A DNA stretch of 64,000 bases from Pseudomonadota bacterium (lineage in GTDB: Bacteria; Pseudomonadota; Gammaproteobacteria; JAKAQQ01). The notes under the pieces were generated by a model. It saw nothing but the letters and a program-made list of their open reading frames with translations, did no database searches and was not told where the DNA came from. Location: NCBI GenBank assembly GCA_021798115.1, contig JAJZYM010000005.1:37221-101220 (forward strand). The letters are read 5' to 3'. A program made the position numbers and the translations under genes. This document shows positions 36,925 through 48,261 of this stretch, one piece after another; the stretch's first letter is position 1; every line of letters begins with the position of its first letter.

Positions 36925-38271
36925 GTGCGTGGTCGCATCTTGGCTCTGGCGGGCGCTTCTCTTTGGGTGGCCGTGGCTTCGGCCGCGCCGCTCCCTCCGG
37001 GAGCGCGGCTCCTCGGTCTGGCGGTGATCCGCAACGGCTCGAGAACGGTGATCCGTTTGCGTCTTGATCGTCGCGTCGGGCACGATCTTTTTACGTTGGC
37101 CCGCCCCGATCGGCTCGTCCTCGATCTTCACAGGACCGTCTCGGCCCTCGCCGCTCTCCCGCAAGGGGCCGGTCTTGTCCGTGCGGTCCGTCTTGGTCGA
37201 CAGGGTTCCTCGCTCCGGCTCGTCTTTGATCTTCGCCGGGCCGTGCTTCCCCGTAGCTTCTACGGTGCGCTCGGGCCGCACGGTGACCGCGTCCTCGTTC
37301 TTGCCCTTCGTCCGCTAAGAAAAAGTGCTGCGGAACCCTCTCCGGTGATCGTGGACCGCCGTCTTCGGCGCGGTCTCAAGCCGATTGTGGTCTGCATCGA
37401 TCCCGGGCACGGAGGGATCGACTCGGGGGCCGTCGGACCCAATGGGCTTGAGGAAAAAGTTGTCACACTTGCGATCGGTCTGCGGGTCCGTCGCGATCTC
37501 GAGACGGTACCGGGGGTTCGGGTGGTCATGACGCGGACCGGCGACTATTACGTCTCGCTGCGTCAGCGCCGCCGGATCTGCCAGAGGGCGCACGGTCAGC
37601 TCTACGTGTCGATTCACGCCAATTCCTTTCCCGACCGCGCGATCTCCGGAGCGATGGTGTTTGCCCTGTCCCGCCACGGGGCTACGAGCACGTTGGCGCG
37701 CTGGGAAGCGCGCAGCGAGAACGACCAGGCCGCACGGGCGCACGAGGAGGTTTATTCGGTGGATCTCCGGCACCGAAGCCCTGGGCTTCGTCGCGTTTTG
37801 CTCCACTTGGCCCAGACGGCTACGATCCACGAAAGTCTCCGGCTGGGACACGCGATCATTCACACGCTCGGGGCTCTTGTGCCGCTTCACGACGAGACGG
37901 TTCAGCAGGCTGATTTTGCGGTTCTCCGGACACCGGATATTCCTTCCGTCCTCATCGAAACCGCCTTCATCACCAACCCGGTTCAGGCACGCGAGCTCGC
38001 CGAACCGTGGTTCCGGCACCGCATCGCCCGCGGCATCGCCGAGGGGATTCTGCGCGATCTTCGAGACAACCGACGGACCCGTCTTGTTCTCAGCGTCGCC
38101 CAGGCCCGCCGGGGACCGAGCCGCGTCGTTGTCGAACCGGGCGACACCCTCGGTGGCATTGCGCAACGTTACGGAGTTTCGCTTCGCCGCCTGCGCCTTC
38201 TGAACCACTTGAGTTCGAGCCTCATTGTTCCGGGAGAGGTCTTGATTGTCCCGGGGACGCGTGGCCGTTGA
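36925..38271 (+). CDS. amiC: N-acetylmuramoyl-L-alanine amidase (AmiB/AmiC type)
   Basis: This 448-aa periplasmic zinc amidase cuts the stem peptide from MurNAc during septum splitting. The signal peptide (residues about 1-22, ending VASAAP) is followed by an AMIN domain (about 30-125), an Amidase_3 domain (about 150-370) with zinc ligands in DPGHGGIDSG, GLEEKVV and SIHANSF and the catalytic Glu in ETAFITN, and a C-terminal LysM repeat (about 402-446, VEPGDTLGGIAQRYGVS). A TTG at 36856 would add 23 residues before the signal peptide. GTG at 36925, with AGAAGG 9 nt upstream, is preferred. It heads the classical amidase-mutL-miaA-hfq block; tsaE, often upstream, is absent. Confidence 0.9.
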   Translation: MRGRILALAGASLWVAVASAAPLPPGARLLGLAVIRNGSRTVIRLRLDRRVGHDLFTLARPDRLVLDLHRTVSALAALPQGAGLVRAVRLGRQGSSLRLVFDLRRAVLPRSFYGALGPHGDRVLVLALRPLRKSAAEPSPVIVDRRLRRGLKPIVVCIDPGHGGIDSGAVGPNGLEEKVVTLAIGLRVRRDLETVPGVRVVMTRTGDYYVSLRQRRRICQRAHGQLYVSIHANSFPDRAISGAMVFALSRHGATSTLARWEARSENDQAARAHEEVYSVDLRHRSPGLRRVLLHLAQTATIHESLRLGHAIIHTLGALVPLHDETVQQADFAVLRTPDIPSVLIETAFITNPVQARELAEPWFRHRIARGIAEGILRDLRDNRRTRLVLSVAQARRGPSRVVVEPGDTLGGIAQRYGVSLRRLRLLNHLSSSLIVPGEVLIVPGTRGR

Positions 38272-38367
38272 GCTCGGCTGGGCGTCGTGTCGAACCTTCA
38301 CGGCCCGAGATCCGTGCGTCCCTTCCCGCCGTCTGTGCGCGTTCGGAGAGCGTCATCCATGGATGGG

Positions 38368-38396
38368 TTGGCCGTTGTTCAGAGAGCCTCTAGAAT
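38368..38396 (+). promoter_or_regulatory. Sigma70-like promoter for mutL
   Basis: TTGGCC (38368-38373) and TAGAAT (38391-38396) are separated by exactly 17 nt. Matches are 4/6 and 5/6. The start would be about 30 nt before the mutL GTG at 38433. Confidence 0.5.
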
Positions 38397-38432
38397 GGGT
38401 CCGGTGAGCGCCACCGCCGAACCCCGTCCCCT

Positions 38433-40256
38433 GTGAACGCCGTCCCGGGCGGCATCCGGCCGCTCCCGCCCGAGCTGGTCGAACGGATCGCAGCGGGCGA
38501 AGTCATTGAGCGGCCAGCCTCGGTCGTCCGAGAGCTCCTCGAGAACAGCCTCGATGCCGGTGCGCGACGTATCGAGATCATGATCGAAGAAGGCGGCATC
38601 CGTCTCATCCGTGTGCGTGACGACGGCTGCGGCATTCTTCGGGAGGATCTTTCTCGGGCTCTCGAAGCGCATGCGACGAGCAAAATTGCCTCCTACGAGG
38701 ATCTGGCCCATCTGACGACCCTCGGTTTCCGCGGGGAGGCTCTCGCGAGCATGGCGGCGGTGGCCGATGTCACCATCGTCTCGCGGGCGAGCGGACGGGC
38801 GGAGGCCTACCGGCTTGACGCCGCCCGTCCCGGCCATCCTCCCGCGGAGCCTCGGGCGGTGGCGCACCCGACAGGAACCACGGTCGAGGTTCGTGATCTT
38901 TTTTACCGTCTTCCCGCACGCCGGCGCTTTCTGCGCACGCCCGTGACCGAAAGCCGCCACGTCATCGAGGCCGTGCGCCGACTTGCCTTCGCACACCCCG
39001 AAGCCTCTTTCGAACTGCGCGACGAGACGCGCATCCTGCTCGCGGTTCCGGCCGTGGAAGGGAAGGAGGGCGAGGCGGTCCACCGCTGGCTCGAATCTTT
39101 GGCCGGACGAAGGTTCGCCGACGGGGCTCTGCGGGTGAAGGCGACCTCGGACGATCTTGATCTCGACGGCTGGCTTCTTGATCCACGCTGCGCGGGAGAG
39201 CTCAGCGAGCCCCAACTCTGGTGCATCAACGGCCGGCCTCTGCGCGACCGCACACTTCACCACGCTCTTCGGCGTTCTTGTGAGGAATTCCTCCACGGCC
39301 GTGCCCAACCGGCCTATCTTTTACGCTTGACCCTCCTTCCGGGTGACGTCGACATGAACGTGCATCCCGCCAAGCAGGAGATCCGCTTCCGTGACGGAGG
39401 TCGCCTCCACGCCTTCGTTGAAGGCGCCTGTCATGAACGACTGGCCGCACCGCACGGGGGCGAAGCCACGCTACTCCCTCCGCGTCACGGCATCCCCTCT
39501 GCACGGCCCACGGACCGAGCCCCCTTCGGGGCAGGACGGGGTGCGGATCTTCCCGGCCTCGGCGCGCCGCGCCCGCCGGTCACAAAGATCGCGCTCCGCA
39601 TGGACGAGACTCTGGCACGCGCCTCTCAGGAAACTCCGCAGGCCGCCGAAGATGCGGTCTTCGGGGTAGGGACCCGCCGTCTGGGCGAGCCTCTCGCGGT
39701 CTTGGCCGGGACTTTTTTGGTGGCCCGCTCCGACGACGATCTCGTCGTTGTCGACGTTCACGCCGCCCACGAGCGTCTGTTGTTCGAAGACCTCAAAGCT
39801 CAGTACGAGCAGGGACCCGTGCCCCGCCAGAGACTTCTTGTCCCCCATCCCGTCGATCTCGGACCGCGGGTTTGTGCTCTTCTGGCCGAGGCCGCCCCGC
39901 GTCTTGAACGCCTGGGGTTCGAAATCGACGCTATGGGCCCGTCGACCCTCGTGGTCCGTGCCGTTCCTCTGCTTCTCGGGCGCAGCGACCCGCAAAAGCT
40001 TCTTGAAGCGGTGGCCTCGCGCTGGGACGACGAACCCGACGAACGCGCCTTGGCTGAGCGCGTGTTCGAGATTCTCGCCGACGTGGCCTGCGACCAGGCC
40101 GTCAAGGCGGGGGCCCCCATGGGGATCGACGCCATGAAAGACCTTTTGCGCCGCCTTGAAGAGACCGAAGGGGCCGAGCATTGCAGCCACGGACGACCGA
40201 GTTACGTCATCCTGGGCCGCGAAACGTTCGACCGTTTCTTTCGGCGCGGGCGGTGA
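38433..40256 (+). CDS. mutL: DNA mismatch repair protein MutL (endonuclease type)
   Basis: The product has 607 aa. The N-terminal GHKL ATPase shows IAAGEVIERPASVVRELLEN, DDGCGI and the TLGFRGEAL motif. The C-terminal domain has the metal-binding endonuclease motif DxHA-x2-E-x4-E as DVHAAHERLLFE (about residue 440) and the CSHGRP sequence near the end, as in MutL proteins that nick DNA themselves. E. coli MutL lacks these and relies on MutH, so this organism probably uses MutH-independent repair. Start is GTG at 38433; no strong ribosome site is seen. The stop overlaps miaA by 4 nt. Confidence 0.95.
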   Translation: MNAVPGGIRPLPPELVERIAAGEVIERPASVVRELLENSLDAGARRIEIMIEEGGIRLIRVRDDGCGILREDLSRALEAHATSKIASYEDLAHLTTLGFRGEALASMAAVADVTIVSRASGRAEAYRLDAARPGHPPAEPRAVAHPTGTTVEVRDLFYRLPARRRFLRTPVTESRHVIEAVRRLAFAHPEASFELRDETRILLAVPAVEGKEGEAVHRWLESLAGRRFADGALRVKATSDDLDLDGWLLDPRCAGELSEPQLWCINGRPLRDRTLHHALRRSCEEFLHGRAQPAYLLRLTLLPGDVDMNVHPAKQEIRFRDGGRLHAFVEGACHERLAAPHGGEATLLPPRHGIPSARPTDRAPFGAGRGADLPGLGAPRPPVTKIALRMDETLARASQETPQAAEDAVFGVGTRRLGEPLAVLAGTFLVARSDDDLVVVDVHAAHERLLFEDLKAQYEQGPVPRQRLLVPHPVDLGPRVCALLAEAAPRLERLGFEIDAMGPSTLVVRAVPLLLGRSDPQKLLEAVASRWDDEPDERALAERVFEILADVACDQAVKAGAPMGIDAMKDLLRRLEETEGAEHCSHGRPSYVILGRETFDRFFRRGR

Positions 40257-41218
40257 CGGCCTCCCGGGCGCACGGCGGTTTGCCCCTTGTCGTCCTCGCC
40301 GGCCCGACGGGTGTGGGCAAATCGGCTCTCGCACTCGCTCTTGCCGAGCGCTTCGGCGCCGAGATCCTGAGCGTCGATTCGGCCCAGGTTTACCGGGGCC
40401 TCGACATCGGAACCGACAAACCGGGAGCGGTGGAGCGTGCCCACGTTCCTCACCACCTCCTGGATCTCAGGGATCCGTCTGAGGATTATTCCGCGGGCGC
40501 CTTCGTGGCCGACGCCCGACGGGCGATCGCGGAGATTCGCGCCCGTGGACGCCTGCCGCTTCTCGTGGGCGGGACGTTCCTCTATTTCCGCGCCTTTTTT
40601 GGCGGCTTGGGCGCCCAACTTCCGCCCGCCGACCCACACGAGCGGCAACGCCTCGCGGCCGAAGCCGCCGCGCTTGGCTGGCCGGCGCTGCACGCCCGCC
40701 TCGCCCGTCTCGATCCCGAGGCGGCGGCCCGCATCCATCCCCACGACCGGGTGCGGATCGTTCGGGCGCTCGAGATTTTGAGCCTGAGCGGAAAGGGGCC
40801 GAGCGCCCACCGATCGTCGGTGCCGATGGAGGAGGAATCGGTTCTGCGCTTGGTGATTGCGGTCCACGACCGCCCGGCGCACAGACGCCGCCTCGACGCA
40901 CGCCTCTCGGACATGCTCGCACGCGGCTTTCTTGACGAGGTGCGCGCTCTCTACGAGCGCGGCGACCTTGATCCCTCGCGTCCGGCCATCCGGGCCGTCG
41001 GTTACCGCCAGCTCTGGGAGTGTTGCGCGGGCCGGCGCGTCTACGAGGAGGCGGTGGAGCGGGCGCGGATCGCCACGGCACAGCTGGCCAAGAGGCAATC
41101 CACCTGGATCCGCTCCCTCAAAGGATGGCGGGTGTTTCCGTGGGAAAGCGAGCGATCCCTGGAGATGGATCTCGAGCAGGCGGTCGACAAATTCCTTGAC
41201 TCCGGGGCGAGGGATTGA
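40253..41218 (+). CDS. miaA: tRNA dimethylallyltransferase
   Basis: This 321-aa enzyme adds a dimethylallyl group to A37 of tRNAs reading UNN codons. The P-loop GPTGVGKSALA, the DSAQVYRGLDIGTDKP motif, LVGGTFLYFRAF and the later IRAVGYRQLWE all match MiaA. The frame is open from 40181 inside mutL, but GTG at 40253 overlaps the mutL stop (GTGA) and starts just before the P-loop. Length matches E. coli (316 aa). It is followed by a 349-nt gap before hfq. Confidence 0.95.
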   Translation: MTASRAHGGLPLVVLAGPTGVGKSALALALAERFGAEILSVDSAQVYRGLDIGTDKPGAVERAHVPHHLLDLRDPSEDYSAGAFVADARRAIAEIRARGRLPLLVGGTFLYFRAFFGGLGAQLPPADPHERQRLAAEAAALGWPALHARLARLDPEAAARIHPHDRVRIVRALEILSLSGKGPSAHRSSVPMEEESVLRLVIAVHDRPAHRRRLDARLSDMLARGFLDEVRALYERGDLDPSRPAIRAVGYRQLWECCAGRRVYEEAVERARIATAQLAKRQSTWIRSLKGWRVFPWESERSLEMDLEQAVDKFLDSGARD

Positions 41219-41567
41219 GGCGACGTTCGGAGGCACGGGCTCCGTTGCGGCGACCGCCGATGGCTCGTCGGTTGCATGCCCCGTGCCCCTCGGATGGGGT
41301 TTCTCTTGGCGCGCCCTCGAGTCTGGTCGTCCTCGGAAACGCTGCGCCCGGAGGGGGATGCCGGTGCCGCGGTGGGCTCCCCTCGGCGCTCCCGACCGTG
41401 CCCGAAGGGAGTTCCCACGGCCCTGTCTGTCGGGCCCGAGAAACAAGCACTGGGACCCCAACACGCCTTTTCGGTACGAGGGGGATATGCTAAAATGCAC
41501 CCTCGAACATGTGTCCGTGGACACTTCCCGGTGTGTTCGCCATCTTTGCTCCGGTGGTGTGTGATAT
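41219..41567 (+). promoter_or_regulatory. Intergenic region with hfq promoter and leader hairpin
   Basis: No gene is seen in the first 240 nt. An extended -10 TGcTAAAAT lies at 41488-41496, with only TTTTCG at the -35 position (41468-41473). Transcription would begin near 41503. In the resulting leader GTGTCC-gt-GGACAC (41511-41524) forms a 6-bp hairpin about 43 nt before the hfq ATG, a possible site for control by Hfq itself (inference). Confidence 0.45.
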
Positions 41568-41825
41568 ATGACCAAGAACGCCTCTCTCCAGGATCCGTTT
41601 CTGAATCTCTTGCGCAAAGAGAGGGTGCCCGTCTCTGTCTACCTCGTGAACGGGATCAAGCTCCAGGGGCAGATCGAAGCGTTCGATCAGTTCGTGATCC
41701 TGCTCAAGAACAGTGTCAGCCAGATGGTTTACAAACATGCCGTCTCCACGGTCGTTCCCTCGCGACGCGTGAGTCTTGAGACCGAAGAGAGCGAGGTGCT
41801 CGACGAGGTGGACTCCGGCGTCTGA
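41568..41825 (+). CDS. hfq: RNA chaperone Hfq
   Basis: This 85-aa protein forms the hexameric ring that pairs small RNAs with mRNAs. It starts [20 protein letters not shown]; the distal and lateral residues follow, Sm1 shows [19 protein letters not shown] and Sm2 contains [11 protein letters not shown] with the proximal-face YKHA motif. The C-terminal tail is short and acidic (residues 70-85), unlike the long E. coli tail (102 aa). The hflX GTG follows 10 nt after the stop, as in most gammaproteobacteria. Confidence 0.97.
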   Translation: MTKNASLQDPFLNLLRKERVPVSVYLVNGIKLQGQIEAFDQFVILLKNSVSQMVYKHAVSTVVPSRRVSLETEESEVLDEVDSGV

Positions 41826-41835
41826 CCCCGTCTCC

Positions 41836-43185
41836 GTGGAAGAACACGCCGCGAAGGGAGCGGTGCTCGTCCAGCTGGATCTCGGTCGTGCCGAGGGCGG
41901 AGCCCGCACGTCGCTTGAGGAATTTTCCGCGCTCGCCCTGTCCGGCGGATACAAGCCGGTCGTCACGGTCCGTGGGCGCCGGGAAAAGCCTGACCCGAAG
42001 GCGTTCGTAGGTCTCGGCAAGCTGCGCGAGATCGGGGAGGCGGTCTCACGCGAAGGGCTGCGTCACGTGCTTGTCAATCACCCGCTCAGCGGGGTCCAGA
42101 CCCGCAATCTTGAGAACGGCTCCCTCGCCCGTGTCGTCGACCGCACGGGGCTCATCCTCCAGATCTTTGCCGAGAGGGCGCAAAGCTACGAAGGCAAGCT
42201 TCAGGTCGAAATCGCCCGTCTCCGCTACGCGGCAAGCCGCCTCGTCCGAGGCTGGACCCATCTCGAGCGGCAAAAAGGGGGGATCGGATTGCGCGGCCCG
42301 GGTGAAACCCAGCTCGAGACCGACCGTCGCCTCATCAACCGCCGGATCCACCAGCTGGAAGGCGAGCTCGAAACCCTGGCCCGCCGTCGGGCGTGCGCGC
42401 GTCGTGCGCGCCGTTCGGTCGAGACCGTTGCGCTTGTCGGGTACACCAACGCCGGAAAATCCACGATTTTCAATGCACTTGCCCGAACGGATGAGGGCGA
42501 GGTCGCCGACCGGCTGTTCGCGACTCTCGATCCGAAACTCCGCCGTGTGCCTCTCACAGGCCGTCCCGATGTCGTCCTCGCCGACACTGTCGGTTTCATC
42601 CGCGAACTGCCCCACGAACTTGTGGCGGCGTTCCGCGCAACGCTCGGCGAGATCCGAGAGGCCACACTTCTCCTGCACGTCGTCGACGCCTCGGCGCCGG
42701 ACCGGCTCGAAAAGGAGCGTGCGGTCCTTGATGTCCTCGGTGAGATCGGGGCGAGCGATCTCCCGCGCCTCGACGTTGTGAACAAGATCGACCGCCTCGG
42801 GGAACACCCACGGGTGGAACGCGACGCCCGCGGTCTCCCCCAGCGTGTGTGGATTTCCGCCGGGAGCGGTGAAGGTCTCGATCTTCTGCGGGCGGCGGTG
42901 TCCGAACGCCTGGCGTCCCGGGCCCGGAAAGGGCGACTGGCCCTGACGGCCGGGGAGGGGGCCTTTCGGGCTGCGCTCTACCGTGTACGTGCCGTCGTGG
43001 CCGAACGCGCCGACCCGCGCGGGGCCTGGGTCCTTGACCTTGCCGTCGACGAGGGTCTGTGGGAGCGGCTCTGCGTGGCCCACGCCGTCGATCCGCGTCG
43101 CTTGCGTGACGGGAGCCGCGTCCGTCGGGCCGCGCCGCGTTCGCGCCGTCCCGCCCGTGAGGCCCAAGCCCGTGGGGTGGAATGA
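41836..43185 (+). CDS. hflX: Ribosome-associated GTPase HflX
   Basis: This 449-aa GTPase splits stalled 70S ribosomes. The N-terminal domain includes KPDPKAFVGLGKLREI and ERLERQKGGIGLRGPGE-like sequence (present as RQKGGIGLRGPGETQLE), a coiled coil with RLINRRIHQLEGELE, then the G domain: G1 GYTNAGKST, G3 DTVGFI, G4 NKID and G5-like ISAGSGEG. GTG at 41836 was chosen; the open frame upstream overlaps hfq. Length matches E. coli (426 aa). Confidence 0.95.
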   Translation: MEEHAAKGAVLVQLDLGRAEGGARTSLEEFSALALSGGYKPVVTVRGRREKPDPKAFVGLGKLREIGEAVSREGLRHVLVNHPLSGVQTRNLENGSLARVVDRTGLILQIFAERAQSYEGKLQVEIARLRYAASRLVRGWTHLERQKGGIGLRGPGETQLETDRRLINRRIHQLEGELETLARRRACARRARRSVETVALVGYTNAGKSTIFNALARTDEGEVADRLFATLDPKLRRVPLTGRPDVVLADTVGFIRELPHELVAAFRATLGEIREATLLLHVVDASAPDRLEKERAVLDVLGEIGASDLPRLDVVNKIDRLGEHPRVERDARGLPQRVWISAGSGEGLDLLRAAVSERLASRARKGRLALTAGEGAFRAALYRVRAVVAERADPRGAWVLDLAVDEGLWERLCVAHAVDPRRLRDGSRVRRAAPRSRRPAREAQARGVE

Positions 43186-43186
43186 G

Positions 43187-44301
43187 ATGCCCGAGGACAA
43201 GGATCCCTGGAAGGACCCACCGCAGGAGCCCGAACTCGATCTCTGGCTCAAGAAAATCCGTGCACGCTGGGGCCGGCGCCGTCCTCCGGGCCGGGATCCC
43301 TGGCGCGGATTGCGGCGCAACCACCGGCTGACGCTTCTCATCCCGTTTGTGGTCCTCCTGGTTTTCTGGTTGAGCACAGGGCTGGTCAGTATTCCGACGG
43401 GCCGCGTCGGCTACGCGTTCGTTCTCGGGCACGCGGAAGGGACGCTCGGATCCGGTATGCACTGGCTTCCTCCCTGGCCGTTCACGCGCGTTCTCCGGGC
43501 CGCCGCTCCTTCACGTGGAGCGCGGCTTTTGCGCATGCACGTGCTCACGGACGACGGACGTCTTCTCGTGGCGCGCCTGCGTTACCGCATCCGTGTGATC
43601 CACCCGCGGCGTGCGGCGCTGACCTCAGCCGGTCTCAGCCGTCTCAGACGCGCGCGTCTTCGGCACATCCTGGCCCGGGTCCTGCTGAGCCCGGCCCTGA
43701 AAAACCCGACGAAGAGCGGGGGGATCGAGACGATTCGCCGCGCCCTGATCCGCCTCTGGTCGCGTCCCATCCCCTCGCCGCGAGGGGTGAAGACTCCTCC
43801 CGGGCGAGACGCGCTTTCCGCCGCCGCCCCGTGGGGCCGTCTCGACGTTCTCGGGCTTGTGCTCGTGCCACCCCGGCCCCTCCGAAAAGAAGCCGCCGCT
43901 TTCGTCGATCTTGCGCAAAGACAGGACGCCTTGCTTTTGGCGGCACGACGGAAGGCGAAGACACGTCTGGCCCTGGTCCGTCTCGAAGCCGAAACACTCC
44001 GAGCCCGTGAGCGCCGGAGAGACAAACAAATTCTCGCACGTGCCCAAAACCGTATTGCGGTCTTCCGATCCCTTCTTCCCGTCTACCGTCGTGATCCTGT
44101 TCTGGCGCGCCGGCTTCTTGCGCTCGAGCTCCTTCGGCGTGGGATCCGTGCGCAGCGGGTCACGCTTTCGTTCGGCCGAAAGCTTCGCATCGTTCTCGGA
44201 CCCATCGTCCCGACGCCGCCGCGGACGCACGCCCCCGCGTCCGCACGGGCGAAACCGTCCAAACCCCCGCCGCACCCGTCGCCTTCCCCGCGGAGGTCGA
44301 T

Positions 44302-44305
<4 letters not shown>
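43187..44305 (+). CDS. hflK: HflK-like SPFH membrane protein (divergent)
   Basis: The 372-aa protein has one N-terminal membrane segment (residues about 44-63) followed by an SPFH/band-7 domain with SIPTGRVGYAFVLGHAEGTL and SGMHWLPPWP, then a long Ala/Arg-rich helix (about residues 245-345). HflK with HflC forms the cage around FtsH. Position after hflX and before hflC supports the name. It is shorter than E. coli HflK (419 aa) and lacks the Gly-rich N-terminus and usual C-terminal tail; instead it ends in a Pro/Arg-rich tract. Identity rests partly on gene order. Confidence 0.8.
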
Positions 44306-46514
<2,209 letters not shown>

Positions 46515-46860
46515 CCGGCGAGAGGAGACTTCCCGTCCTGCGCTTACGTGTCATACCATGTGGTTGCGGGATTTTTCGCGCATATTCACCGATGTTGTCT
46601 CCTTTTCGGCGCAAGGTCGCTCCCCTCGTGGTGTGCCGGGCATGGCTACGCCAGGTCTGCCGGTGGAGTGTGGGGGTAACAGATTTTTTTAATCATAATA
46701 AAAACATGATCTTGAACTGTTATTTGTATGGCGTATTGAGATCCATGGTCTCTCGTTCCGTTCGGTGCTATAACGATGCGGTGCCGCCTGTCTCGGCGGC
46801 TCACAACGACGTCCGCTTGGGGCGTCGGACCTACAACATCACTAGGGAGACCCAAATCTC
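46515..46860 (+). promoter_or_regulatory. Intergenic region: promoter and structured leader of the orphan membrane protein
   Basis: A T7 run at 46685-46691 starts an A+T-rich stretch to about 46740. An extended -10 TGcTATAAC lies at 46766-46774. The predicted leader of about 80 nt has hairpin 1 GCCGCC/GGCGGC (46783-46800), hairpin 2 GTCCG/CGGAC or the alternative CGACG/CGTCG (about 46807-46830), and a short GAGA/TCTC pairing that would cover the ribosome site GGGAG just before the ATG. I do not recognise a known riboswitch class. Confidence 0.45.
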
Positions 46861-47367
46861 ATGAATAAAACCACTGTCACGGCCGTCGCCGGTTATTTCA
46901 CTGTGGCGACCTTCCTCCTCATGCGCTCCTTGCCCTTCACCGGCCTCACGGTTTCGTCCGCACCGGGCGGATTCATGCTGGGGATGGGTGTCGGTCTCGT
47001 GCTGGTCGTCCTGGCGGTTCTCTCCTGGCTCGAGAACCAGGGGCTCGACGGCTTGACGTTCTTTCTTGTGGCCCTCATGGTCGTGGCCCCGGTGAGCCTG
47101 GTGGCGCTCGGCGCTGTGCTCTGGTACTTCGTCGTTTTCCTTGGGCTCTGGATGGCCGCCCGGAGTGCCGGCGGGATGCGTTTTCTCTTCCTCCTTCTTC
47201 TCGATATCGCCCTCGCCCTGCAGTTCGTGGCCGGTGTGTTCGGCGCGGCCGGGCTCGACCGCATTGGTGCATGGGTGGCGGTGGTCGCCTCGATTGCGGC
47301 GCTTTACTACGCGCTTGCGGTCGTTCTGCGCGATGGCTGCGGCAAGAAGTGTCTGCCCGGAGCTTGA
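46861..47367 (+). CDS. Orphan integral membrane protein, unknown function
   Basis: I do not recognise this 168-aa protein. It has about six hydrophobic segments (residues about 5-20, 35-58, 65-88, 92-108, 112-135, 140-160) with short loops and a C-terminal Cys-containing tail (GCGKKCLPGA). The segmentation recalls GPR1/FUN34/YaaH-type or small uptake proteins, but no signature is visible. A GGGAG ribosome site precedes the ATG, and the gene has its own promoter-like region and strong downstream hairpin, so it looks like a single-gene unit. Confidence 0.7.
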   Translation: MNKTTVTAVAGYFTVATFLLMRSLPFTGLTVSSAPGGFMLGMGVGLVLVVLAVLSWLENQGLDGLTFFLVALMVVAPVSLVALGAVLWYFVVFLGLWMAARSAGGMRFLFLLLLDIALALQFVAGVFGAAGLDRIGAWVAVVASIAALYYALAVVLRDGCGKKCLPGA

Positions 47368-47383
47368 ACCGCTCTTGACCTCT

Positions 47384-47411
47384 GGAGCCGGCGGCTTCCA
47401 CCGCCGGCTCC
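47384..47411. terminator. Strong hairpin between convergent genes
   Basis: GGAGCCGGCGG and CCGCCGGCTCC form a perfect 11-bp stem with the loop CTTCCA, directly after the membrane protein gene and before the SDR stop codon on the other strand. Only CTTT follows on the plus strand, so it may stop RNA polymerase weakly or protect 3' ends. Confidence 0.7.
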
Positions 47412-47415
47412 GGCT

Positions 47416-48261
47416 TTAGCGATCGGGCTTGACCCTCTTCTCCTTGCGCGAAGAAGTTCCGCGGGCCTCCCGTGCGCTTTCGGGATCCGGGTGGGCGAGG
47501 CAGGCTACGGCCCCGGGTCCGGGGCGTGTGGGATCCAGAAGCTCAAGGTAAGCATCAACGATGGAGGAGGCCGGCGGCACTTCCCCGGGTTCCCGCCCGG
47601 GGAAGAAGGCCTCGCGAAGAGTGGTGGCCACTTCCCCTGGGTCGAGGGTGTAGAAGCGTGGACTCCCGCGGTAGGCGTATTCCTCGGCTCCGATTCGGGC
47701 CAGGGTTTCGAGACCCGCGTGTGCAACCGCGTGGGCGCCGGCGAAGGCGCGGGGCCGACGTCCCTCCTCGGAGGTGGTGTAGATCACCGTCGCCTGCGGG
47801 AGCGCCGAGAGTGCGGGAAGAAAGGCCTGGGTGATCGCGAAGGCGGCGTCGAGGTGCGCTCTCAGGATCGCGTACCAATGCTCGGGCGGATGGGTGAGGA
47901 TCGGTCCGTGGTGGCCGACGTAGCCACAGTCCCAGACGAGGCCGTCCAGGGCGGGTCGTTCACGGGCCACGGCACGGGCGAGCGCGTCATAGTCGGCGAC
48001 GGTGGCCCCGAGAGGATCAAGGGCTTGGAGAACCGGCGGAGTCCCGCCCTCCGCACGAATCTCGTCGTCGGTTTTTTCGAGAACTTCGCGCGATGGGTCG
48101 AGGAGAACCGTCCGTGCGCCCAGGGCGGCAAGACGGCGGGCGAGGGGGACCCCCGCGCCCGCGGCGATGTTGGCAAGAAGAAAAAACCGTGACGCGAAAG
48201 CCTCCGGCGTCGGGCGGTAGCCCGCCGTCGGGACCTCCGGGATCTCAATCGTGTTGCTCAT
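47416..48261 (-). CDS. SDR-fold protein with substituted active site (YciK-related pseudoenzyme)
   Basis: The 281-aa protein aligns along its length with YciK-type short-chain dehydrogenases, but the key residues have changed. The glycine-rich coenzyme motif is ANIAAGAG (30-37) instead of TGASDGIG. The NAG motif is DCG (111-113). In the active site Ser164 remains, but the YxxxK pair is His177-AVA-His181. The C-terminal 'PG' segment is DPGEVAT. Loss of Tyr and Lys makes normal redox catalysis unlikely; binding or a new reaction is possible. ATG at 48261 was chosen; the start overlaps the 3' end of the upstream gene by 17 nt. In related genomes an intact SDR sits beside gph/ubiG. Confidence 0.8.
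   Translation of the reverse strand: MSNTIEIPEVPTAGYRPTPEAFASRFFLLANIAAGAGVPLARRLAALGARTVLLDPSREVLEKTDDEIRAEGGTPPVLQALDPLGATVADYDALARAVARERPALDGLVWDCGYVGHHGPILTHPPEHWYAILRAHLDAAFAITQAFLPALSALPQATVIYTTSEEGRRPRAFAGAHAVAHAGLETLARIGAEEYAYRGSPRFYTLDPGEVATTLREAFFPGREPGEVPPASSIVDAYLELLDPTRPGPGAVACLAHPDPESAREARGTSSRKEKRVKPDR

Noticed and set aside
40857..41564. Open frame between miaA and hfq
   Set aside because: Begins as a shadow of miaA and shows low-complexity Arg/Ser/Gly composition; the hfq promoter lies inside its end.
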